From positions 186,001 to 250,000 of the forward strand of contig NZ_JAQMHX010000002.1 of the NCBI RefSeq assembly GCF_028331445.1: DNA of 64,000 nt, in the 5' to 3' direction. This document shows, piece after piece, positions 6,855-14,971 of this stretch. The stretch comes from Candidatus Phyllobacterium onerii. Lineage in GTDB: Bacteria > Pseudomonadota > Alphaproteobacteria > Rhizobiales > Rhizobiaceae. Under the pieces are notes generated by a model. That model was not told the origin of the DNA. It ran no database searches and worked only from the letters and a program-made list of their open reading frames with translations. Within the stretch, counting starts at the first letter, position 1, and every line of letters starts with the position of its first letter. A program made the position numbers and the translations under genes.

Positions 6855-9569
6855 ATGGAAACAAGTCTAACACGCTATATCTGGTCGAACACGCGGCTGC
6901 AGCAGATATGGATTCTGTTCGTCGTAGCTGTCTCGATGATTCCGTATTTCATGTCTTTCGACCTGCCAAAACAGATCGTCAACGGTCCCATCCAGGGTAA
7001 CGGTTTCGAGACCCCGGGCGCGACGCGCACCTTCATGCATCTCGAATATGACGTCCCCGTTTTCGGCAAGGTGGTGTTTTTCGACGGCCTTGAACTTACG
7101 CGTTTCCAGACATTGATGGCGTTGAGCCTGGTTTTCCTGCTGCTCGTCATCATCAACGGTTTGTTCAAGCTTTATATCAACACCTACAAGGGCCGTCTCG
7201 GCGAGCGCATGTTGCGACGAATCCGCTTCGAGTTGATTGACCGCGTGCTGCGTTTTCCGCCGGCGCAATTCAAGCGGGTAAAATCCGCGGAAATTGCGAC
7301 GATGATCAAGGACGAAGTCGAACCCATGGGCGGCTTCACCGGGGACGCCTTCGTTCAGCCGGCATTGCTAGGCGGACAAGCTATCACGGCCCTCGTCTTC
7401 ATCATCATGCAGAATTTCTGGCTTGGTATGATTGCCGCAGGCATTGTCGCGGTCCAGGGCGTGGTCATTCCCCGCATGCGCAAACGGTTGCTTGAACTCG
7501 GACGCCAACGTCAGCTCACGGCGCGCGAACTGTCTGGCCGTGTGGGTGAGATCGTCGATGGCATTGGTACCATTCACGGTAATGACACATCGAACTTCGA
7601 ACGGGCCGACATCGCGTCGCGGTTGGGCCTGATCTTCTCGATACGGTACGATCTTTATCAATGGAAGTTCCTGGTCAAATTCATCAACAATTTCCTCGCA
7701 CAGGTCACTCCGTTTCTATTCTATTCGATCGGTGGCTTTCTGGCGTTGCAGGGAAGACTCGATATCGGCCAGCTCGTTGCCGTCATCAATGCCTACAAGG
7801 ACCTGCCGGGGCCGTTGAAAGAGCTCATCGATTGGGACCAGGCCCGTCAGGATGTCCAGGTCAAGTACAACCAGGTGGTAGAACAGTTCAACGTCGACAT
7901 GCTCGTTGATCCAAGAATCCAGGCTCTGGCGCCCGATCCCGTCAACCGCCTTGAGCATTCGCTGCACGCGGTCAACCTGACACTTTCCGACGACAGCGGT
8001 GCGCCCTTGCTCAGACATGTCACGCTGGAGATCAAACCGGGCGAGACTGCCGCCATCGTTGGCAACAGCGGAAGCGGCGCCGAGGCCCTTGCCGAAGCCT
8101 TCGCACGCCTTATCTGGCCGGAGCAGGGTCGCATCACCATCGATGGCAAAGACATCCTCGAACTGCCAGAATCAGTAACCGGCCGCCGCATCGCCTATGC
8201 GGCATCCGATACCTACTTCTTCCACGGAACCTTGCGCGATAATCTGCTTTATGGCCTCAAGCATGCACCCCTGACCAAGGTCGAGTATGAAGGAGCAAAA
8301 GCTGCGAAGAACAAATGGAACATCAACGAAGCGCGCCGCGCCGGCAATCCCGAACTCGACGTGAACAGCGACTGGGTCGATTACGTCTCCGCGGGCGTGA
8401 CAGGGCCCGACGATCTGTTCAAGGTGGTGCGTCCGGTACTCGATGCCGTTCTGATTTCCCAGGACATTCTCGATATGGCGCTGCGTTCTAATGTCGACAT
8501 CAAGACACACGCTGATTTGACCGATCGCATTGTCGAATTGCGTCAGGCGCTGCGCAAACGATTGAAGAAGGAAGATCTCGACGATCTTGTCGTTCCGTTC
8601 AAGCTGGATGAATATAACCCTCAGGCCACCGTTGGTGAAAATCTGCTGTTCGGCAGCATGAGACGTCCGATGATGACGAACCGCAAACTGGCCGCACATC
8701 CCTATTTCCGCTCGGTGTTGCGTGAGAACGACCTTTACATCGATCTCTACAATATGGGTCTGGAGATCGCGGCCAATGCCGTCGAGCTCTTCGAGGATCT
8801 GCCGCCGGATCATCCGTTCTTCCAGCAGCTGACCTTCATGACCGCCGATGACATCCCGGCCTATCAGGTGTTGCTGCAAAAATTGCAGGGCCGCGGTATC
8901 GACGCGGCGTCGGCAGACGAACGAACAAGCATTATCCGCCTGAGCTTCTCCTACATCGAGCCAAGGCATCGCTTTGGTCTTTTGAACAGCCAGCTCATGG
9001 CCAAGATCGTCGATGCGCGCGCACGTTTCCACCAGAATATGCCGGACGATCTCAAGGCCGTCATTGAACGCTATGATCCTGAACGTTTTATCTCAACGGC
9101 CACGCTTCTCGATAATGTCCTTTTCGGCAGGATCGGCTTCACCCAGGCCGATGGTTCGGATCGCCTACGCACCATTTTGCGCGACCTGTTCGACCGTCTC
9201 GGACTGTTCGAAAGCGTCCTTTCGATTGGCATGGATTTCGATGTCGGATCCGGCGGCAAGCGATTGACCAATGTGCAGCGACAGAAGCTCAATGTTGCCA
9301 GAGCCCTGCTCAAGCGTGCTGACTACGTGATATTCAATCGTCCACTGCCCGCGCTTGATCAACGCGTGCAAGACCACATCACACACAACATCATGGAGGA
9401 CCTGCACGAAGAGGGCCACGCGCCTGCGATCATCTGGGTTCTGTCAAACACTGCACTTGCCAATCTGTTCGATCGCGTGATTGTATTCGACAAGGGAACA
9501 CTGGTCGAAGATGGAACACACGCGACTCTCCTTGAGAAAAACGGTATATTCAAGGAGCTGGTGTCATAA
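6855..9569 (+). CDS. ABC-exporter-like protein with a degenerate, expanded nucleotide-binding domain
   Basis: 904 residues, against about 580-620 for a normal half-exporter. Residues 1-330 form a type IV exporter membrane domain; the ATPase-like region begins near 370. Every catalytic motif is altered. Walker A at 403-410 reads GNSGSGAE, with no Lys or Ser/Thr. The Q-loop Gln is Ser. The signature is LTNVQ (804-808). Walker B is VIFNRPLPALD (Asn-Arg in place of Asp-Glu), and the switch His is missing near 864. An insertion of about 300 residues separates the Q-loop from the signature. It contains two further copies of the decapeptide that follows the Q-loop: GTLRDNLLYG at 458, ATVGENLLFG at 591 and ATLLDNVLFG at 749. 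It probably cannot hydrolyse ATP. A cyclic-nucleotide-binding gene follows after 88 bases. Confidence 0.85.
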   Translation: METSLTRYIWSNTRLQQIWILFVVAVSMIPYFMSFDLPKQIVNGPIQGNGFETPGATRTFMHLEYDVPVFGKVVFFDGLELTRFQTLMALSLVFLLLVIINGLFKLYINTYKGRLGERMLRRIRFELIDRVLRFPPAQFKRVKSAEIATMIKDEVEPMGGFTGDAFVQPALLGGQAITALVFIIMQNFWLGMIAAGIVAVQGVVIPRMRKRLLELGRQRQLTARELSGRVGEIVDGIGTIHGNDTSNFERADIASRLGLIFSIRYDLYQWKFLVKFINNFLAQVTPFLFYSIGGFLALQGRLDIGQLVAVINAYKDLPGPLKELIDWDQARQDVQVKYNQVVEQFNVDMLVDPRIQALAPDPVNRLEHSLHAVNLTLSDDSGAPLLRHVTLEIKPGETAAIVGNSGSGAEALAEAFARLIWPEQGRITIDGKDILELPESVTGRRIAYAASDTYFFHGTLRDNLLYGLKHAPLTKVEYEGAKAAKNKWNINEARRAGNPELDVNSDWVDYVSAGVTGPDDLFKVVRPVLDAVLISQDILDMALRSNVDIKTHADLTDRIVELRQALRKRLKKEDLDDLVVPFKLDEYNPQATVGENLLFGSMRRPMMTNRKLAAHPYFRSVLRENDLYIDLYNMGLEIAANAVELFEDLPPDHPFFQQLTFMTADDIPAYQVLLQKLQGRGIDAASADERTSIIRLSFSYIEPRHRFGLLNSQLMAKIVDARARFHQNMPDDLKAVIERYDPERFISTATLLDNVLFGRIGFTQADGSDRLRTILRDLFDRLGLFESVLSIGMDFDVGSGGKRLTNVQRQKLNVARALLKRADYVIFNRPLPALDQRVQDHITHNIMEDLHEEGHAPAIIWVLSNTALANLFDRVIVFDKGTLVEDGTHATLLEKNGIFKELVS

Positions 9570-9657
9570 GGGGAACAGGAGATCTTTTGAGAATTCAGCT
9601 TTACGCCCGTCTGGCTGAAATTATCGAAAAGTCTCTATCAGGGGGTGGTGGACGTTC

Positions 9658-10122
9658 ATGCTGCTGAAAGATGAAGTTGAAATGTTGCGGCGGGTACCGC
9701 TGTTTTCGGGCGTTGCGCCAGCCAAGCTCAAGCTTCTGGCCTTCACATCCGAGCGCGTCAGCTACAAATCCGGCCAGATCCTGTTTCGCCAGGGCGATCC
9801 AGCCGATGCAGCCTATGTCATCCTCACTGGCGGTGCTGATATTCTGTCAGATTCCCCCAGCGGTGAAATCAAGGTTGCGGAGATAGAGCACGATTCCATC
9901 GTCGGTGAAATCGCCATCCTCTGTGACGTTTCGCGAACTGCGACGGTCCGGGCAAACTCCGCACTCGAGGCCTTGCGCATCAGCAAGGATCACTTTCTCA
10001 AGCTCCTGAGTGACTATCCGGAGATGACCATCGAGATCATGCGCGTCCTTGCCGACCGCCTGAGCCACACAACAACCGAACTCAGCGAAGCGCGCAGCAA
10101 GCAGAAGCAGGCGGCGAAATAG
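9658..10122 (+). CDS. Stand-alone cyclic-nucleotide-binding domain protein
   Basis: 154 residues, essentially one CNB (cNMP-binding) domain with no helix-turn-helix after it, so it is not a Crp-type transcription factor. The beta-roll is recognisable (F-R-Q-G-D-P-A-D-A-A-Y-V-I near residues 42-54). The phosphate-binding cassette looks intact: G-E-I-A-I-L-C-D-V-S-R-T-A-T-V near 82-96, with the Glu and Arg that contact the ribose and cyclic phosphate. The tail is a charged amphipathic helix. It could be a cAMP-responsive regulatory subunit for the ABC-like protein just upstream, since an adenylyl cyclase gene lies 5 kb downstream. That partnership is inference. Confidence 0.9.
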   Translation: MLLKDEVEMLRRVPLFSGVAPAKLKLLAFTSERVSYKSGQILFRQGDPADAAYVILTGGADILSDSPSGEIKVAEIEHDSIVGEIAILCDVSRTATVRANSALEALRISKDHFLKLLSDYPEMTIEIMRVLADRLSHTTTELSEARSKQKQAAK

Positions 10123-10158
10123 CGGGGCTCAGCTGATGAATGCTGCCTTCACCTGCCT

Positions 10159-11928
10159 TCAATCATCGGCTGACTGGTCTTCGTTGCGCGTGATTAACCC
10201 GCTGGTGAGATTGATCCGGAAGTCACGCGACGGCAGGTCCGACAGATATCGCCCCATCATGCGGAACAGGCGCGCGAATTTTTCCTGAGCGCCGCCAGTC
10301 TCAAGTGCGCAAGAGCTTGCGTACATCTCGATCAGCAAACGATAGGCCGCAAGCCGATCCGGCGATATGCGATCCAATGCCAGTTCACTGCCCATGCGCA
10401 GCCGATACCAATCGCCAAGCAGACTGAGTACCGGGATAAAATCAAGTCGTCCAAGCGCGTTTGCACTATAATCGCCAGAGGTTTTGCCGGCGCGTTGCGC
10501 ATGAACAAGTGCCTCGGCGTTCTCGATCGGAACTGGCTGCTCCCATTGGCTGAGCACGTACAAATCGCCAAGATTGAGCCGCGACATGGTTCTTGCCATG
10601 TTGTTCGGCCATTCGCGGCGCAAATAGCGATGCACAACCAGCTGGTCCATATGTTCCGACAGGAAATCTCCATAATCAGTGGCATCCAGCATACGACCGG
10701 TGTTCTTGCCTGTGACATTGATCTCGGTACGATATTGTCGGTTGATGACAGGGTCGATCGGCAGGTGCTCGATGCTGACCGTTTCAACCCTTAACTCTGT
10801 ATTGCCCAGCGTTACCACCTTGAAGGCCGGTGGAAAGGCTGCAAGCGACGGCACGCCGATATTGACGAGGAAATCTTTGCCGTGCCGCACCAGCGCCGTA
10901 TCATTGATGTGAAGATGCCCGCTGAAATGAACGCCGATGCTTGCATGAATGGCCGCACGCGCCACCGCATCTGTCGGTGTCCGTTTCGTGGATATCGTTT
11001 CACCTATCAGCGACCGCTCGTCCTCCGCTGTGCCATTGAGCATATCCAGTAGCGGATAGTGCGAGAATGTCAGCAGCCGCTTGCCGTCTCGCCTGGCTCT
11101 CTCGGCCACATCTTTCGCCCAATGCAAGACGAAGCGCTTGTGCTTGAGCAATGCATTCCAGCCGGCATTGGTGCTGTCGAAGAATGCCCCCGCATCCCCT
11201 TTGGTAAAGACACCGTTGCGCGGCTCGAACACATTGGCATCGATCATCAAAAGCCACAGACCCGCAACCGGTTCGATCAGATAGGACGCATCCATTAACC
11301 GATACTCATTCAGTCCGTCGTCCGAACACACGTAATAAAGCCGCTTCGCTGGATCGTCATGGATCCCGAACGGTGTCTCCCAATGCAAATCCGATGGCCT
11401 GCGAAAGAAGCCGATATCCGGCAAGGCTAGCAATCCAGCGGGGTATCCCGCGCAATACATCTTGTTGGTAACCACCATACCGTCTGCATCGTCATCGACG
11501 AATTCATCGTCGCTGGCGACGATCGTATAGGTGCCATCGGGATTAAGCAGGCGTTTGGCGTGGTGCTTGCCATCCGGGCCGAAGATATCGTGGTTGCCGG
11601 GGGTAGCAATAAAAACAACGCCGTGTTCGCGGGTGTAGCTGTCCAGCAGCTGCCGCAACGCTTCAAGCGTCGCAATCTGGCCGTCATCGGAATAGTCGCC
11701 GAGCAGAACGACATATTTGATGCCGCGGGTCACGACCTCGTCCAGCGCCCCTCGCAGAGCATAATAGCTCTCATTGAACACCCGGGTAGAGCGCACCGTG
11801 TCGGTCAGTCGTCGCGCTGTCATTTTGTGCCCGCCAACACCGATGCCGTCGAAATCATAGTCCCCATAAAGATCGTGGAAATGCGCATCGGCGATGACAG
11901 CAATCGGCGGAAACGTCAAAGAAGACAT
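10159..11928 (-). CDS. Class III calcineurin-like metallophosphoesterase
   Basis: 589 residues. All the metal-site blocks of calcineurin-like phosphoesterases are present: A-D-A-H-F-H near residue 13, L-L-G-D-Y-S-D-D near 76, T-P-G-N-H-D near 108, S-H-Y-P-L near 291 and S-G-H-L-H near 335. The fold and motif set match the CpdA-like class III phosphodiesterases, but the protein is about twice as long. Its C-terminal 200 residues match nothing I recognise. No signal peptide is visible, so it is likely cytoplasmic. It converges on the CNB gene and stands among cAMP-related genes, so cAMP hydrolysis is a reasonable guess; other phosphodiester substrates remain possible. Confidence 0.87.
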   Translation of the reverse strand: MSSLTFPPIAVIADAHFHDLYGDYDFDGIGVGGHKMTARRLTDTVRSTRVFNESYYALRGALDEVVTRGIKYVVLLGDYSDDGQIATLEALRQLLDSYTREHGVVFIATPGNHDIFGPDGKHHAKRLLNPDGTYTIVASDDEFVDDDADGMVVTNKMYCAGYPAGLLALPDIGFFRRPSDLHWETPFGIHDDPAKRLYYVCSDDGLNEYRLMDASYLIEPVAGLWLLMIDANVFEPRNGVFTKGDAGAFFDSTNAGWNALLKHKRFVLHWAKDVAERARRDGKRLLTFSHYPLLDMLNGTAEDERSLIGETISTKRTPTDAVARAAIHASIGVHFSGHLHINDTALVRHGKDFLVNIGVPSLAAFPPAFKVVTLGNTELRVETVSIEHLPIDPVINRQYRTEINVTGKNTGRMLDATDYGDFLSEHMDQLVVHRYLRREWPNNMARTMSRLNLGDLYVLSQWEQPVPIENAEALVHAQRAGKTSGDYSANALGRLDFIPVLSLLGDWYRLRMGSELALDRISPDRLAAYRLLIEMYASSCALETGGAQEKFARLFRMMGRYLSDLPSRDFRINLTSGLITRNEDQSADD

Positions 11929-11963
11929 GAATCATCCGTCCCGTGGTGAAGAAAGTCGGCAGT

Positions 11964-11991
11964 TTTATACGTTTGTATCAATAATTGTCAT
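11964..11991 (-). promoter_or_regulatory. Sigma-70-like promoter for the metallophosphoesterase gene
   Basis: Read on the minus strand, ATGACA (11991-11986) and TATAAA (11969-11964) are separated by 16 bases. Each matches the consensus hexamer at five of six positions. The -10 lies about 35 bases upstream of the metallophosphoesterase ATG. The surrounding 200 bp is AT-rich compared with the genes and also separates it from the divergent metallo-hydrolase gene. Confidence 0.5.
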
Positions 11992-12143
11992 AAAGCTTAA
12001 AATCCAAATCGCTATCGCTTACATATGATCTGACGCAGATTTTTATTGCGCCGCTGCTAAATTAATCGAAATCCAAGCCTCGCATAAGGATTGCAGTTTG
12101 GATACGATGCCCTGAAAAAGGGGAATTGGGTGTAAAGAGCATA

Positions 12144-12974
12144 ATGAACGACGAAGTGTTTCGGGTGAAATTCTGGGGAACGCGGGGAAGCGTCTCCGTA
12201 TCGGGTCCCGATTTCAAAAGGTATGGCGGCAATACCGCATGTATCGAAGTTCAATGCGGCAAGCACCGGATGATCTTCGACGCCGGTTCCGGCATAAGGC
12301 AGGCGGGTGATGCTTTGGCACTGGAAGGCGTTGACCACCTCGACATCTTCTATACCCATTGTCATTACGACCATATCATTGGCCTCCCCTACTTCATGCC
12401 GCTTTACAATCCGATGATGAATGTGCGGCTGTGGTCCGGTCATCTGGCCGGGATCATGACGACGCGTGAAATGGTCAAGCAGTTCATGCGCCCGCCGTGG
12501 TTTCCTGTCGAGCCCGAAATCTGCAAGGCCAGTCTCGCTTTTCGCGATTTTCGTTCCGGCGACGTGCTGACACCATTTGACGGGGTCACGATCCGCACCG
12601 GCAGCCTTAATCATCCGGGCGGTTGCATCGGCTACCGCGTTGAATTTGCCGGCCGCGTCCTGGCGTTGATCTACGATACCGAGCATGAAGCCGGCAAACT
12701 TGACCCGGTGGTTCTGACGCTGATCAAAGACGCCGATCTCGTCGTCTATGACTGCACCTACACAGAAGACGAGATGCCGCGGCGTTTCGGCTATGGCCAT
12801 TCGACGTGGCAGCATGGCGCCCTCTTGGCGCAGGCAGCCAGGATCGGCAGACTGGCGCTGTTTCATCACGCGCCGGATCGCACGGATGACGAACTCGACG
12901 AATTCGAGCGACTGGCGAAAGAACGCTTTGCCGGCGCCTTTGCCGCGCGGGATTTTCAGGTGATCGATCTTTAG
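12144..12974 (+). CDS. Metallo-beta-lactamase-fold hydrolase
   Basis: About 276 residues from ATG 12144, which has an AAAGAG site a few bases upstream. A TTG 18 bases earlier is in frame but has its purine stretch too close. The protein has the metal-binding H-x-H-x-D-H motif (T-H-C-H-Y-D-H, near residues 72-78), a following histidine in S-L-N-H-P-G-G, an aspartate in Y-D-T-E-H, and a C-terminal F-H-H-A-P. The opening F-W-G-T-R-G-S is typical of the phosphodiesterase-like branch (RNase Z/PhnP relatives), not true beta-lactamases. It lies between the phosphoesterase and the cyclase, so a nucleotide phosphodiesterase role is possible but unproven. It overlaps the convergent deacetylase gene by 4 bases. 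Confidence 0.87.
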   Translation: MNDEVFRVKFWGTRGSVSVSGPDFKRYGGNTACIEVQCGKHRMIFDAGSGIRQAGDALALEGVDHLDIFYTHCHYDHIIGLPYFMPLYNPMMNVRLWSGHLAGIMTTREMVKQFMRPPWFPVEPEICKASLAFRDFRSGDVLTPFDGVTIRTGSLNHPGGCIGYRVEFAGRVLALIYDTEHEAGKLDPVVLTLIKDADLVVYDCTYTEDEMPRRFGYGHSTWQHGALLAQAARIGRLALFHHAPDRTDDELDEFERLAKERFAGAFAARDFQVIDL

Positions 12975-13723
12975 AGCAATTCCCGCAGCGAAACCCAGCG
13001 ACCAGCCGGCGTTGCCGCCACCACTGCGAACAATCTCCGCAAAAACTCCCAGGCGGATTCATCATGCACAAGATGGTGCGTCAGGATGCCGACAGGCTCA
13101 TCGTGGCTCCTGAAGCGCAGCCGCAACTCCCTGACGATCGCTTCAACCAATTGCCCATGGTCCCTGCAGCCTCGCGTTCCGTGCCAGTCCATCAGATCAA
13201 CATGGGCGTTGATGACCGGAAGGACAGCCGTGAACGTCTCGTTTGGCCGACCGAAAACCGATAGTGCCTTGAAATCGAGATTTGCCAATTCCTTCAGGAG
13301 CAGCGGATCGATCCGGTTCCATGGCGGCACCAACACCGGTACGAAGCGGGCGGGAAACAGGCTTTCAAGCAGTCTAAACCCTTCACCCAGTTCCGCCGAC
13401 ATCACAGAAAGCGCTCGATGCGGGCCGAGCTCCTGTTTTTTCTCGTTTGCCGCTGCGTGATTTGCGTGCGACCAGCCATGCACCGCGACAGTCACACCGA
13501 CTTCGTGCGCCAATCGTCGGGCAAGCTGCTCTTGCACATAGGCAGGGACTACGGCGAGCGTCAGCGGGACCTGGTACTCCTCGCGCAACACCAGAAGCCG
13601 TTCCAGCGCAGCGGTCGGCGCGACCGCGTCATCGTCGCGCAGCCAAAATCGGGCAATGCGATTGACTTTTGTCCAGCGCGCGAGCTCCTCTCGCAATGGC
13701 TGCCATGCGGCTTCATCCATCAT
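12971..13723 (-). CDS. Polysaccharide-deacetylase-like protein
   Basis: About 250 residues starting at the ATG-ATG overlapping the stop of the upstream glycosyltransferase gene; a longer frame from 13768 would run inside that gene. The NodB-type fold is suggested by F-W-L-R-D-D-D (metal Asp, near residue 27), V-H-G-W-S-H (the H-x3-H metal pair, near 82-86), and a P-P-W-N-R block (near 133). A late L-T-H-H-L-V-H follows. Such enzymes remove N- or O-acetyl groups from glycans. There is no signal peptide, so it may act on a cytoplasmic glycan intermediate. Coupling to the GT4 gene supports a shared pathway. Confidence 0.75.
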   Translation of the reverse strand: MMDEAAWQPLREELARWTKVNRIARFWLRDDDAVAPTAALERLLVLREEYQVPLTLAVVPAYVQEQLARRLAHEVGVTVAVHGWSHANHAAANEKKQELGPHRALSVMSAELGEGFRLLESLFPARFVPVLVPPWNRIDPLLLKELANLDFKALSVFGRPNETFTAVLPVINAHVDLMDWHGTRGCRDHGQLVEAIVRELRLRFRSHDEPVGILTHHLVHDESAWEFLRRLFAVVAATPAGRWVSLRELL

Positions 13724-14807
13724 GCACCATATAGTCCCGCAACAGCTGGTCGAGCCGCTTTGACGCAATCTCGAGCGATCGCTCTTCCATTACAAAACGT
13801 CGTCCCGCCCGTCCCATGGAAAGGCGGCGATCCTCATTGTCGATCATCTGCACAATGGCATCGGCAAAGGCGCTTATATCTCCAGCCGGCGTCAAGGCAC
13901 CGGTCACGGCGTCCTTGACCACCTCGGGCACCCCCGCGGTCTTTTGTGCCACAACCGGCAATCCCGCCGCCTGCGCTTCCAGATAGGCAATGCCGTAGGC
14001 TTCGCCCGTCCCCGGCCAGACAAAGGTGCCACCACGATAAAGCAAATCCACAACCTCCCCGGCCCGTTTTTCGCCCAGCCATTCGATGCGTTCGGCGTCA
14101 AACGCCGCAAACATCGCCTTCACTGCCACGCGCTCCGGTCCATCGCCTATAACGCTCAATTTCCAGGGCTTCTCCCCGAGCAAGGCCAGTGCCTCGGCGA
14201 GCATACGATAGCTTTCGAGCTTGTCGCCCGCCCGCATCATGGCGATCGTCACCAGCCGGTGCGGGTCATTCGCTGCGGGTTCGGCACGAAACGCCGATGC
14301 ATCGATAAAGGGCTGCAGCCGCGCCAGCCGAGCTTCCGGAATATGTGCGGCCAGTCCGATCGCGTCGCGCTTGGTCAAACAGATGTTGACTGCCGCTTGG
14401 CGCACTGAATCCACCACCACGGACTGCAGCTCGGCCCAGCCGCCGTCATCTCGCCGCTTCGAATAGGACGCTTCAGCGGTGACATAGGCAATACCCAGCG
14501 CAGCGGCGAGCGGCGGGCCGATCAGGTCAGGCGCTTTATAGTAAGGATGATAGCAGAACCATAGATCAGGCTTTCCCTCGCGCCGCCATTGCCGCGACAA
14601 CCGCTCGATCTCCTGTTTTGCCAGTTCTGCAATGCGTTCGCGTCCGGCTGCTTGCGGCGTCGCCGTAAAGCTGCGCAACTGCGATATCACGTCGACATCG
14701 TAACCCGCCAATTCAAGTGCGGCCACAAGCAATCTCGCCATCTGCCGATCGCCGGATGGCACCGGATGACTGGGTGATTTCAGCGGGGCATAGAAGGCGA
14801 TCTGCAT
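13713..14807 (-). CDS. Glycosyltransferase family 4
   Basis: About 364 residues from the internal ATG (M-Q-I-A-F-Y-A-P-L); the frame extends six codons further upstream. The opening I-A-F-Y-A-P-L-K-S-P-x-H-P-x-P-S-G-D-R is a variant of the N-terminal nucleotide-fold start. The C-terminal domain has V-I-G-D-G-P-E near residue 200 and the GT4 block Y-G-I-A-Y-L-E-A...G-V-P-E near 263-284. It is unlike the GT4 at 4280. Translation is coupled to the deacetylase gene through an ATGATGGATGA overlap, so the two products probably work on the same glycan, possibly de-N-acetylation after glycosyl transfer. Confidence 0.87.
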   Translation of the reverse strand: MQIAFYAPLKSPSHPVPSGDRQMARLLVAALELAGYDVDVISQLRSFTATPQAAGRERIAELAKQEIERLSRQWRREGKPDLWFCYHPYYKAPDLIGPPLAAALGIAYVTAEASYSKRRDDGGWAELQSVVVDSVRQAAVNICLTKRDAIGLAAHIPEARLARLQPFIDASAFRAEPAANDPHRLVTIAMMRAGDKLESYRMLAEALALLGEKPWKLSVIGDGPERVAVKAMFAAFDAERIEWLGEKRAGEVVDLLYRGGTFVWPGTGEAYGIAYLEAQAAGLPVVAQKTAGVPEVVKDAVTGALTPAGDISAFADAIVQMIDNEDRRLSMGRAGRRFVMEERSLEIASKRLDQLLRDYMVHDG

Positions 14808-14971
14808 TGTCTCTTTGTGCTTCAAACGACGTATAGGAACAAGCTTTCAAATGTTCCGCCAATAATTGCAAGCGCGGCTTCATCTCGCCATTTTTGCGGC
14901 GGCATTGATCTTCTCGCCAAATCACCATTCGTCGCTTAAATTGATTCGGCTAGAACATAATCCGGGTATTC

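Noticed and set aside
8172-9032. 286-codon minus-strand frame opposite the ABC-like protein
   Set aside because: Antisense shadow of the GC-rich third positions; the plus strand has recognisable domains.
10130-10172. CAGCTGATGA ... TCATCGGCTG inverted repeat between the CNB and phosphoesterase genes, a possible bidirectional terminator
   Set aside because: Right arm lies partly in the phosphoesterase coding sequence, the loop is 23 bases and no T-run follows on either strand; too weak to list.
12057-12869. 270-codon minus-strand frame opposite the metallo-hydrolase
   Set aside because: The plus strand carries the full H-x-H-x-D-H protein; the opposite frame has no recognisable motif.
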